Below are positions 53,831 through 64,000 of a stretch of 64,000 nt of DNA, piece by piece. The stretch is taken from positions 44,319,341 to 44,383,340 of the forward strand of contig OU342632.1 of the NCBI GenBank assembly GCA_910589415.1. The letters are read 5' to 3'. The position numbers were made by a program, and so were the translations under genes. The first letter of the stretch is position 1. Each line of letters begins with the position of its first letter. The DNA is from Malachius bipustulatus. Its lineage: Eukaryota; Arthropoda; Insecta; Coleoptera; Melyridae. The notes beneath the pieces were generated by a model. The model saw only the letters and a program-made list of their open reading frames with translations, made no database searches and was not told the origin of the DNA.

Positions 53831-55012
53831 CAGGGTGTCCCAATATTCCATGGACATGGAGCAACCACAGATTACTGAGGTAAAAAAAAGTCGCTCGGAC
53901 CAAACTTATCTCTATACCAAAATGCTTCGTTTGTCCGCTAGAGGGCTTCAAAGTCTTTTGAAAATTTTAGTTTTTTTGAAATAGCTCAAAGTCGGCTGAT
54001 TCAAATTCGATGAAATTTGGTAGGTAAATGTCTTATTGAAAGTACTAATTTCTGATGTACATGATAATTTGACGGAAACCCGGGAAGGGGTGAAACTACC
54101 CCTACCCTCCATTAAAATTGATCGTAATTGTTGATAGGGTAGCAGGAACGCTGTTCATGTTTTTTTGTTTGAAAGATACATCGTTTTAGCCCATTTTTGG
54201 TCTCCTACAAAAATCTGTATCTTTCCGAGGTGCTATGTGATAAATTAAATTAGTCGATGATAACTAAATTTTTATTTAATTATTTTAATTTGAAATCAAA
54301 TTTTCAATTGTCAGGTGATTATTTTATCTAATCTCATAAAAGATGCTCGATGTGGGCGCCGGTTTCGACCCTAGAAAGTTCCATCCTGCGCAAAAAAATG
54401 ATTTTAACTTTTCTTGGAACCTCGTCGTTTTGCAAACTGCGTTTGAAAAAAATCGTTTGCAAACACCTGAAAAAAAAACGAACCATACTAAACATCTTTT
54501 ATGAGATTAGATCAAATAATCACCTGCACAATTGAAAATTTGATTTCAAATTAAAAGAATGAAATAAAATTTTGGTTAGGTATCATCGACTAATTTATTT
54601 TATCACATAGCACCTCGGAAAGATACAGATTTTTGTAAGAGACCAAAAATGGGCTAAAACGATGTATCTTTCAAACAAAAAAACATGAACAGCGTTCCTG
54701 CTACCCTATCAACAATTACGATCGATTTTAATGGAGGGTAGGGGTAGTTTCACCCCTTCCCGGGTTTCCGTCAAATTATCATGTACATCAGAAATTAGTA
54801 CTTTCAATAAGACATTTACCTACCAAATTTCATCGAATTTGAATCAGCCGACTTTGAGCTATTTCAAAAAAACTAAAATTTTCAAAAGACTTTGAAGCCC
54901 TCTAGCGGACAAACGAAGCATTTTGGTATAGAGATAAGTTTGGTCCGAGCGATTTTTTTTTACCGCAGTAATCTGTGGTTGCTCCATGTCCATGGAATAT
55001 TGGGACACCCTG
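53831..55012. mobile_element. Palindromic CAGGGTG/TA element, family I
   Basis: CAGGGTG and CACCCTG ends flanked by TA. The arms are near-exact inverted copies (TCCCAATATTCCATGGACAT on the left, its complement on the right; GGAAACCCGGGAAGGGG farther in). Its left edge sits ten bases from the coding part of zinc-finger gene 2. A TAGAGGGCTTC variant of the internal box lies 110 nt from the left end. Confidence 0.85.
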
Positions 55013-55031
55013 TATATTATATATTATTATA

Positions 55032-55893
55032 CAGGGTGGTCCAACTTAAAACGTCAGGACTTCACCAAACGATAGATATCGTTAAAATAATGCCAGTTTC
55101 TCTAATACACTTATAGCCGGGAAAGCTTCCTTTTCAAGATACAGGGTGTTGAAGTTTTGGGAAAAAAAATAATGTTTTGTGAATATTGTCAAAACGGCTG
55201 CTTTAAAAAATTGAAATTTGGCACGCAGCATGAGCTATAAGTATCTTTCATGATTTACGGCTTATGGTGATAAATTGCGAAAACCAGCGGCGGAGATATG
55301 GGTGTGTCATCGCCCCTTAAAAAAAAAAAAATTGACGCCATTGACTCTATGGTTACTGACAATTGTTACATTGGTTAGGTGTTGTTTATTTCTGTTATTT
55401 AATTATTTATGTAAAAGTTATTTGATTAGAATTTGTCTGTTATTCTTAAAATAGCTACGGATATTACCTAAGAAAACCTGAATTATCTCGAAAACGGTGC
55501 GCCTGGTGAAAAAAATTAGAGAGTACTTTTTTGTTCTAAAAAGCATGGGGCATTGAATAGTATTATTAAATTTGCCATAGAGTCAGTGGCGTCAATTTTT
55601 TTTTGAAAAGGGGCGATGGCACACCCATATCTCCGCCGCTGGTTTTCGCAATTTATCACCATAAGCCGTAAATCATGAAAGATACTTAGCTCATGCTGCG
55701 TGCCAAATTTAATTTTTTTTAAAAGCAGCCGTTTTGACAATATTCGCAAAACATTATTTTTTTTCCAAAACTTCAACGCCCTGTATCTTGAAAAGAAAGC
55801 TTTCCCGGCTATAAGTGTATTAGAGAAACTGGCATTATTTTAACGTTATCTATCGTTTGGTACAGTCCTGACGTTTTAAGTTGGACCACCCTG
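55032..55893. mobile_element. Palindromic CAGGGTG/TA element, family J
   Basis: CAGGGTG and CACCCTG ends flanked by TA. The arms are inverted copies (GGTCCAACTTAAAACGTCAG). A perfect AAGATACAGGGTG box has its C at 55142, 110 nt from the left end, and its mirror ends at 55783, 110 nt from the right end. It lies 19 bp from the previous palindrome. Confidence 0.85.
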
Positions 55894-55925
55894 TATATAT
55901 TATATATATATATATTATATATATA

Positions 55926-57874
55926 CAGGGTGAGTCAATAGTGAGAGATCGGAACATTGCTAGTCAACCGTACAGGGTAAAACAAAATTTCAAACGCCAT
56001 CCCAAATCGTTTGTTACTCTGCATATTTCAAAAATATTTTCACTTATACAGGGTGGACCATATTTTGCCTACATGTAACAATTTTTTTTTTCAAATGGAA
56101 CCCCCTATATTTTATGACATATTCTTATTCGACTGTGAAATAGCTTTATGTCAATACATATTGTTTGACATTTAGGTGCGGCGTTGACATTTAAAAAAAT
56201 ATTTTCAAAAAAATTCATCGCATGCATGTATTTACTGAAAAGAAGCCTCAGAACTTAGTTTTGGAGTTTTAAGGTTGAAATTTGGTCTCCACATTGAGAA
56301 AGGCCAGGTCTATCATCGGGATATAATAAGACTGAGATCTACTATACAGGTTAGTCACAAATAACTGTCAAATTTTGCTTACTTCGGAAGGTCATAACTT
56401 CACTTTTTCAAATGGCACACTCGGTATTTTTGTCCACAGTTAGATCCACCTCTGATCTGACTACATTTTTCATTTGGTATGTCCTATACCTAAAATGCCC
56501 AGTTTGAGAGATATTACACATTTTCCGTTGGTCTGACTGCAGAAGATGCAAATGTCATATAAAACATGGGCTATGAAGAAAATGTGACATTTCTAGTGAC
56601 ATTTATCATTGCAGCGTAATAGCAACTCAAAGCTCGAGCGAAATAAAAAATAAATTACAAGATATGACAATATTTTTAAATTAAAATATGTAATATCAAA
56701 TCAAATCAAAAAATTTATTCATTTGCCCAAAAGAATAAATCCATTTAGAGGAAAACAACAATAAAATGAAATACAATATGATTTAAAAAATAAACTGCAA
56801 CGAAGTTGTCAAATACACACTTGCACATAAATTCTTGCCGCAAGGAGAGGATTTCTCTCACTTTCTCCCAAACAATAAGTCATGTCTACTTGCTCTTGTA
56901 AACGTAAATCCATTTACCAAAATTCTATTTAACTAACGAGAACTTGGGATTTAAACATGCAGTGACAGTGACACTAGTAAATCTAAAAATGTCACATTCT
57001 TCCATATCACTTTAAAGCGAAATGTCACATTTTTCTTCATAGCACCCTGTTTTATATGACATTTGCATCTTTTTGACATATATGACATTTGATTTGATAT
57101 TATTTTAATTGAAAATTACATATTGTCATATCTTATATTTTATTTTTTATTTAATTTCGCTCGAGCTCTGAGTTGCTATTACGCTGCAATGATAAATGTC
57201 ACTAGAAATGTCACATTTTCTTCATAGCCCATGTTTTATATGACATTTGCATCTTCTGCAGTCAGACCAACGGAAAATGTGTAATATCTCTCAAACTGGG
57301 CATTTTAGGTATAGGACATACCAAATGAAAAATGTAGTCAGATCAGAGGTGGATCTAACTGTGGACAAAAATACCGAGTGTGCCATTTGAAAAAGTGAAG
57401 TTATGACCTTCCGAAGTAAGCAAAATTTGACAGTTATTTGTGACTAACCTGTATAGTAGATCTCAGTCTTATTATATCCCGATGATAGACCTGGCCTTTC
57501 TCAATGTGGAGACCAAATTTCAACCTTAAAACTCCAAAACTAAGTTCTGAGGCTTCTTTTCAGTAAATACATGCATGCGATGAATTTTTTTGAAAATATT
57601 ATTTTAAATGTCAACGCCGCACCTAACTGTCAAACAATATGTATTGACATAAAGCTATTTCACAGTCGAATAAGAATATGTCATAAAATATAGGGGGTTC
57701 CATTTGAAAAAAAAAATTGATACATGTAGGGGAAATATGGTCTACCCTGTAGAAGTGAAAATATTTTTGAAATATGCAGAGTAACAAACGATTTGGGATG
57801 GCGTTTGAAATTTTGTTTTACCCTGTACGGTTCAATAGCAATATGTTCCGATCTCTCACTATTGACTCACCCTG
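55926..57874. mobile_element. Palindromic CAGGGTG/TA element, family K (1.95 kb, nested insert)
   Basis: CAGGGTG and CACCCTG ends flanked by TA, with arms of about 785 bp (AGTCAATAGTGAGAGATCGG). The arms meet a non-palindromic centre at about 56711-57086. That centre includes CAAAAAATTTATTCATTTGC and looks like a separate insertion. An inner ATACAGGGTGG lies about 123 nt from the left end. Confidence 0.85.
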
Positions 57875-57904
57875 TATATATATATTTATTATTATTATGT
57901 AAAG

Positions 57905-58710
57905 TCTGTACACTGAGAGTTGTCTGTTGTGATAACTAAGAATACATCATCTCGTTATGTTTCTTACTCCTTCTATTGCATTGCATAGTCAATTGAGTTA
58001 AAATGGGACGTATTTCCAGAAATACGTTTGAATCGTCAGCAACTCTAAAAAGATGAGCGAGAGTGAGACAGAAGTATCGACTCGCGTCTTGATACGCTTA
58101 GATTGATACGATAAGATTGTCGTCCAGCTCATCGGCTACTGTCAGTTGACAGTGACAGCGCTAAATATACTGATGAGATTTGTTATTTGAAACGTTTTTA
58201 ATACGAAATTAGCAGAATTCCTGTGTTATATTGTACGGTGTGATAAACTATGAGTAACTTAATTTCGCGAATGCCTAAAAATCTATTTCCTTGTTTTGCC
58301 TGGGAAACGATTGAACTCCCTAGTACGTGGTCTTGTGGTAAAATTGCTGGAATATTTTACTTGCAAATAAGAAAACGGAGGTGTTATTCTTTCTTTTAAA
58401 CGGCAATAACCAGCAGGTAGGTGACATGATATTTCTATCATGATGATAACAATAATTATTATCATTCTTATTTACTTGCATTATATATAATATTTGTTAT
58501 CAAAAAGTTGCAAGGCTCTACTTCGTCAATAACTTGTCGAAATAATATATTTATAGGATATTCATTATTCCTCAACACACGCCACTGACACGAACTGCGA
58601 TACCACATCTGGTTCGACTTAGAAATAAGTGTACGATTCAAATCGAATTAAATGAAATTGTTTAGTCAGAATCAGTGTGGCATGACAACGGACAACTCTC
58701 AGTGTACAGA
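57905..58710. mobile_element. 806-bp TIR element
   Basis: The terminal inverted repeat TCTGTACACTGAGAGTTGTC is exact at both ends, followed by a short less conserved continuation. It is AT-rich inside with no transposase, and starts 30 bp after the family K palindrome. Confidence 0.7.
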
Positions 58711-58798
58711 GAGTATTATTGTATTGTAATGTAATAAATTATTGAATATTAAGGGTGTGTTTCTAAATTGCTCAACCTTGGACAACAATCACAATCAG

Positions 58799-58860
58799 TG
58801 TCAGCCTAGTCAAAGGTGTCAGCCTAGTCAAAGGTGTCAGCCTAGTCAAAGGTGTCAGCC
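58799..58860 (+). repeat. 18-bp minisatellite, 3.4 copies
   Basis: TGTCAGCCTAGTCAAAGG is repeated exactly three times (58799-58852) followed by a partial TGTCAGCC. Lack of divergence suggests recent slippage. Confidence 0.9.
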
Positions 58861-59098
58861 CTTGTTTCCCAAAAACGAGGCCCGGAGAGGCCCAAGGATT
58901 CTTTGGGAGAGGCCCGGCATCCATTGGCCGACTAAAATGACATCTGACGTTTCTAGGTTTGAAAACTTGACAACTGACATTTGAATCCATAGAATATCAG
59001 TGAATGGTAGAAACTCTACGTTTTCGATTTTAACATGCGCATTGACATTTGTAAAGGCAATCTGGGTCACTTCATAAGTTCATACCATGGACCAAACC

Positions 59099-60537
59099 AA
59101 GGTTAGTAAAGAAATAGGTTGCGCCGTAACTTTCGACCAATGAGAGGACAGCGCGCGAATACGTCACAGGTATGCCACATTTGAATCTATTGATGGAGTA
59201 ATGGAGTAATCAACTGAACATCGCAGACAAATACCACTTTTAAGTTAGTCTATTCAATTTTTTGTTTTAAACTTATAGTATGGACACATAAATCACACAC
59301 TAAACCTAATTAAAAGTTTGAATATATTAAAATGCACCAAATATAACAGCCAGTATATCAGCTTTAGGATATTTAATTATTTTCAAATTAATGGACTGAT
59401 TTAACTGAATTGTCATGGAATAGAATTATTAGATCAATTATCTTGAAATAAAGAGAAAATTGTCTTAAGGATACTCATAAATAGGAAAGACTCTAGCTCT
59501 TTTAGCAAATACTTCTCATGAGGAGACCAAATAATAGAGCCATAGAAGAATTAGAATTTATTTACTGTCTACATTTAGTAGGTTGCAATATATACACAGT
59601 ATACAAATCAGTCTTAGAAGATAATAATAATAAAATTAATAAATACAAATATTATAAAATCAACCATAAATATGGTGATGAATGATGTGTAGAGAATCAA
59701 TTAGTATATTTTTTGAAATTATCATTAATTCATCTTTATTTAATTTGAATTTTTCGAAAAAATTTAAAACACTATTACTAATTGATCCTCTAGCCCCAAA
59801 CCACAAACCTAAAGTATGCCAGTTTCAATTCCAAAATTTTCAAAATATTTTTTTTTTATAATATTCGACACAACCATATCATAAATATTTTGTTTCTCCA
59901 ATTGAACATCAGAATCTTGATTTGGATTATTAGTTTCAAAACGTATAGTTGGATCAATTATGTAGGTGTTATTTGATTTTTTATCAAATATGCAACTATG
60001 TCACTGAAACGCTTCCTTCCTGCTTCATCTATTGCAAAAACCTCTCGTAGGTAGCAATCGAAATTTTTTTCTTGAAGCAATCGAGAAATATGGTGTTTCA
60101 CTTTATGATGTCTTGAGGTAATTATTAATTAATTATTATTAATAAAGGTCTTATAATAAGGGATTTATACAAATGAATTATAGAATAGATAGATCCTAGG
60201 TCCTTAATATTGTCAACATTGTCGAGAAACAACCCATTAATACTATATCGAAAAGAAAGCCTGTTAGTTTTGCTGCGAGCAAACAAAATAAATTTTTTAA
60301 TAAAAGCTTTTTTAATCACTATTTTATTGTTTATCGTTTATAGTTTAAATTTAACACTACAACACAGTGTAAAACACAGTTTCTACAGCGACAAGTTATA
60401 GTTAACTCAAACAAAACTTGGAACGCAATTAAAATCAATACGAACTATCTGCAACTGGCAAACACGATGACGCGTACTCCCCTCTCACGTTTCTCCCCTC
60501 TCCGAGTTACGGCGCAACCTATTCCTTTACTAACCTT
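59099..60537. mobile_element. TIR-bounded element containing LINE fragment
   Basis: AAGGTTAGTAAAGAAATAGG and TTGCGCCGTAACT at the left are repeated inverted at the right (one mismatch). This gives a ~1.44-kb unit. The only protein trace inside is a decayed non-LTR retrotransposon piece on minus. Confidence 0.65.
59660..60320 (-). pseudogene. Non-LTR retrotransposon fragment (RT end plus C-terminal domain)
   Basis: On minus, 60319-60125 encodes KFILFARSKTNRLSFRYSIN followed by LDNVDNIKDLGSIYS, the block seen near the end of LINE reverse transcriptases. Downstream, with frame changes, come REVFAIDEAGRKRFSDIVAY, YIIDPTIRFE-like text, and finally LGLWFGARGSISN with NILIDSLHIIHHHIYG. The order and spacing match the C-terminal part of insect LINE polyproteins. 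It is non-functional. Which clade it belongs to is unsure. Confidence 0.6.
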
Positions 60538-60800
60538 GATACCAAACGACATAAAAAACAATATGGCAGCTATAAGAAAAATAAAAGTTGACTATGAAAA
60601 CTCTGGGATTTAGTTGGCCGTGAAAATTTTTAAAACGTTAAATGGATATAGCTGTTGCCGACTTATGCAAGCCTACAAAGAATTATTTATTGATTCCTGA
60701 CAATAGAAAAGATATGACCAATTTCATGTGTAGTCTTCGAACCGCGTGACGTCAGAAGACCGGAACGCAGCCTGCGCAGTCATAGTCATGCAGGAATTCG
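60538..60800. repeat. Left flank of a 3-kb inverted repeat
   Basis: ACCAAACGACATAAAAAACA and GGAACGCAGCCTGCGC are inverted copies of 63365-63605. It is related to the right arm of the 61495-62460 palindrome. It directly adjoins the TIR element that ends at 60537. Confidence 0.65.
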
Positions 60801-61494
60801 CGGCACTAGTTAGTGACGTAATCGGTAAGTAACACGAACCGTTCTATTCTATGACGGAATCTGGAAATTACCAGGACGTTGTAGTTTGTATAGTACCTCT
60901 AGTCACTGCCCCGTAATGTCAGTGTCAGTCACGATACACATATACAAGGATAGCTCGATCCGATGAAAGTTTCTCCAGCGGAGTGGGGGTGAGTGACGTC
61001 ACGGACGTGCTGGTTACATATTTCAAGCATTGCTGCGGTGTATTTTATTAGTCATTTTGTGAATCTGTTGGACTTTTTTTTACTTTTTAGTCAATATAAA
61101 TAAAGGCTAAGGTCTGAGACTAATTCCTCGATTATTATTGTTTGCATCGCAGACGGTAACACGTTACATTTTATCTGAAATTTAATTTTATAGGCAACTG
61201 AAGTCAACAGTTTATTTATTTCCCGAGAGATGTAGGTATGTATTTAGAGTACCTACCTAATTGTTGCATATTTTTGGGAAATTCTTTGGGAAGTCTTTCT
61301 AGGCCAGTAAAAGTCTGTAATTAATAACAATTCAAATTCAAAGCTAGCGATATTAATACTTAATTGAAATTTATTTCTAAAAACTTTCCACTTAAAATAT
61401 GTGTTATTTTGATTTTGTTTCCTAGGTAACCGATTTTAGGTAGGTATTCGATTTTTTTATTGTTTACCAAAATCAGTTTGGCAAAGTATGTATA

Positions 61495-62460
61495 CAGGGT
61501 GCACCATATATCCTCTATATTTCTATCTCCTGAACACTGATAAGAGATGCAGGGTCGGTTAAATTAGAGAAAAGATGCGCAATTTTATGGTCATCTCTAA
61601 TCCGTCAAGTCATACAAGATATCTGTTACCATTCCTGAAATATCCTGAAAAAACTGAAATATCGAAATTACTTATTTTCGTCATATCTTTTTTATTATTG
61701 TAAATTTATAAATAGTTTTTTTTGTAGGCTTACATAAGTCGCCAAGAGCTACCGATCTGACGTTTCAAAAATTTTCAAAGCCGACTAGATCCCAAGAGTT
61801 TTCATTGTCAACTTTTGTTTTTCTTATGGCCGCCATATTGTTTTTTCATGTCGTTCGGTATGAAAAAAATAATGAAAAAAAAATCCAAAAAATAAATTTC
61901 AAAAATTTTTGTTCTTTTTTTTCAAAATTTTTTTGACCGAATATCACAGAGAAATTAAAAAACCATAAGGCAAGCAGTATGACTTCATATTGACTTATTT
62001 CAGCGAATTTTTTTTTGTTTTTCTTCGAAAAAAGAATAAAATTTTTGAAATTTTTTATTTTAATGTATATTTATATTTGGTTTCTATTATGTTTTTATAT
62101 CGACCGACATAAAAAAATAATATGGCGGTCATAAGAAAAACGAAAGTTAACTGAAAACTCTGCCCTTGTTTATTTATTTATTTATTAGTCGGTTTTGAAA
62201 ATGGCTTTAAACGTCAGATGGCGACTTATGTAAGCCTACAAAAAATTATTTATTAATTTCCAATAGCAAGAAAGATATTCAAAAAAAAAGAAATCTCGAT
62301 TATTCAGTTTTTTCGGGATATTTCAGCACCGACGGAAAATAAAAAAAAGTTCAGATTCTTATTAATCATCAAATTTAACATCTTCCACTCTAATTTAACT
62401 GATCCTGTATGTTAGCGTTTACGAGATAGCAATACAAAGAAGGATATATGATGCACCCTG
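61495..62460. mobile_element. Palindromic CAGGGTG/TA element, family L
   Basis: CAGGGTG and CACCCTG ends flanked by TA. The inverted arms contain TCGGTTAAATTAGA, TTGTAGGCTTACATAAGTCG and GCCGCCATATT. Relatives or fragments are at 5693-6232, 39313-39955, 60538-60800 and 63365-63605. It encodes no protein. Confidence 0.8.
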
Positions 62461-63364
62461 TATAGTTGAATTTATACTATAGGTCTGGACTTTAATTTTT
62501 TTAGCTTCTGCAAAGTCTGTATCTAGTTTATTTTTGAGTTTTTTAATTAAGGAAAGTTATTTGAAAAGTTCCTGCCGACTTCCTCATAATACTGACTGCA
62601 AGATAATACTTAATTAAATATAATTTGGTGATAACCATCAGTTACTTACCTATATTATTTGTAGTTAGGTACTACTGTGATTTATAAGTTTGGTGGGTAG
62701 GTAGGTGATTTATAAAAAAACCTACAAAGTTTTCAAAATTTATAAAAATACATAATAAAATTCCATAATGCGCACAAACACTTTCTAAACAATTTATAAT
62801 ATAAATAATTTAAAATATAATAATAATTGTTCCTTATATTCAAACAGTCACATGTTCATTTACCTCCTATAATATTCGCAAAATTATTTTTATTTTATAT
62901 TTTTACCTCTTCTGTAGATTCTAGAGCTATTAAAATACAAATGATCCAGCCAGCACGTGCAACAGTAATAAAAAAAATCAGGTAAAAACGCACAATAAAT
63001 GAAGAATTTACAGGGTGATAAAAGAACATATCAATCGGTTACACACAGTGTGCATGTAACTGTTTATAATAACGTTTTATAATAATTATTCTTACCACAC
63101 TAAATTAAAATAGGGTTGAAAATAACACAAAGACACTTTCACTGTAGTTTTACACAGGTTTTTGCACAAAAACAAAGCTCTTTAGCAACACTTCCTCACT
63201 GTCAGCACGTGCTTTAGATACAAGGTTCGCGGGCCCAGCACTCCTCTGACGTCACATCAGCCTCGTGGAGTGGTGGGGACGCGACAACATGAGTAGCATA
63301 GGAATGGAGCAATCCTATAGTTATATACAGAATCCTTGATACACGGTATGCCGATAGACGATGA
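62461..63364. other. No gene recognised
   Basis: AT-rich sequence. A lone TTACAGGGTGATAAAAG at about 63010 looks like a single broken end of a CAGGGTG element without a partner. Confidence 0.35.
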
Positions 63365-63605
63365 CGCGCAGGCTGCGTTCCGGTCTTGTGACGTCACGTG
63401 GATCAAATATTACACATGAGATTGCTCATATCTTTTTTATTGTCAAGAATAAATAAAAATAATTCTTTGTAGGCTTGCATAAGTCGGCAACAGCTATCCA
63501 TTTAACGTTTTAAAAATTTTCCAGGACAACTTAATCTTAGAGTTTTCATAGTCAACTTTTTTTTTTCTTATAGACGCCATATTGTTTTTTTATGTCGTTT
63601 GGTAC
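63365..63605. repeat. Right flank of a 3-kb inverted repeat
   Basis: Inverted copy of 60538-60800 (GCGCAGGCTGCGTTCC; TTGTAGGCTTGCATAAGTCG; TTTTTATGTCGTTTGGTAC). The remaining sequence to 64000 repeats CGTGTATATGTGTATCGTGA, an inverted match to about 60930-60955. Confidence 0.65.
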
Positions 63606-64000
63606 AAAAAAAATTATGAAAATCAAAAATCAATAACATTTGAAAAAATTGTAAAAATTTTATTATACTTTTTTCGAAAAAAAATTAAAGATTTTTCTAT
63701 AATAAATCTAGCACAAAGAAAAACACAAGCAAAAAGGATGGAAGCAATATAATTTGACATTTATTTTATAAACAATCTCGCCTCGATTAATACCAAATAC
63801 GCAATATTTTAAGGTAATTGTTAAAACTTTAAGTCAAAATAAAACCACATGACGTCATTGCGCAGTAATTACCAAAATAGTAACAGCAATCGGCATACCG
63901 TGTATATGTGTATCGTGAGTGTCACTGTCAGTGTTGCCAACTTAGTAGATTTTCTACTAGATCTAGTAGAATTCTTATCAGCCCTAGTAGTCAAAATTTA

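Noticed and set aside
52785..53883. Plus-strand Phe/Met-rich frames
   Set aside because: Antisense shadows of zinc-finger gene 2.
1..64000. CRISPR arrays, bacterial operons, riboswitches, rRNA genes
   Set aside because: None seen; this is animal nuclear DNA, and the regular repeats present are palindromes, a minisatellite and finger-coding units.

Overview
This is insect nuclear genomic DNA: AT-rich, with intron-containing genes, and crowded with non-coding mobile elements. The order of insect cannot be fixed from the sequence. Three conserved genes are clear. (1) The 3' part of prickle, a planar-cell-polarity gene with a PET domain, three LIM domains and a CaaX end, on + (exons 2980-3222, 16093-16296, 16363-17877). 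(2) A complete WDR74 (yeast Nsa1) ribosome-biogenesis WD40 gene on - (five exons, 23603 to 18445, 379 codons). (3) A peptidase-M28 membrane protease of the ERMP1/Fxna family on + (eight exons, 27747-31108). Prickle and WDR74 are tail to tail with almost overlapping poly(A) signals. WDR74 and the protease are head to head across about 4 kb.

Further right are two paralogous C2H2 zinc-finger genes on -. One is an intact single exon (37335-38588). The other (52767-53820) has a 1-bp frameshift before its last two fingers and a palindromic transposon at its 5' edge. A weak candidate gene on + begins near 51673, with an RFX-type X-box 85 bp upstream.

Most of the rest is transposon-derived. The dominant class is long palindromic (foldback) elements that begin CAGGGTG, end CACCCTG and are flanked by TA. 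About a dozen, in several unrelated sequence families, make up roughly 20 % of the window. Many share a second AGATACAGGGTG-like box almost exactly 110 nt inside the end. There is also a TTAA-flanked piggyBac-type MITE, an internally deleted mariner, a PIF/Harbinger remnant, a 2.17-kb TA-flanked element encoding a psq/CENP-B-like DNA-binding protein and carrying many ATTGGCC subterminal motifs, a LINE fragment, a likely solo LTR, a 647-bp tandem repeat, and a near-perfect 628-bp palindrome whose arms each carry a hammerhead-ribozyme-like motif.

Layout: 1-2979 prickle intron or upstream; 2980-17877 prickle; 18384-23603 WDR74; 23604-27746 shared upstream region; 27747-31108 protease; 31109-37334 palindromic elements; 37335-39060 zinc-finger gene 1 and its upstream region; 39061-50350 mixed transposons; 50366-53820 palindrome, X-box candidate gene and zinc-finger gene 2; 53831-63605 nested and adjacent repeats.
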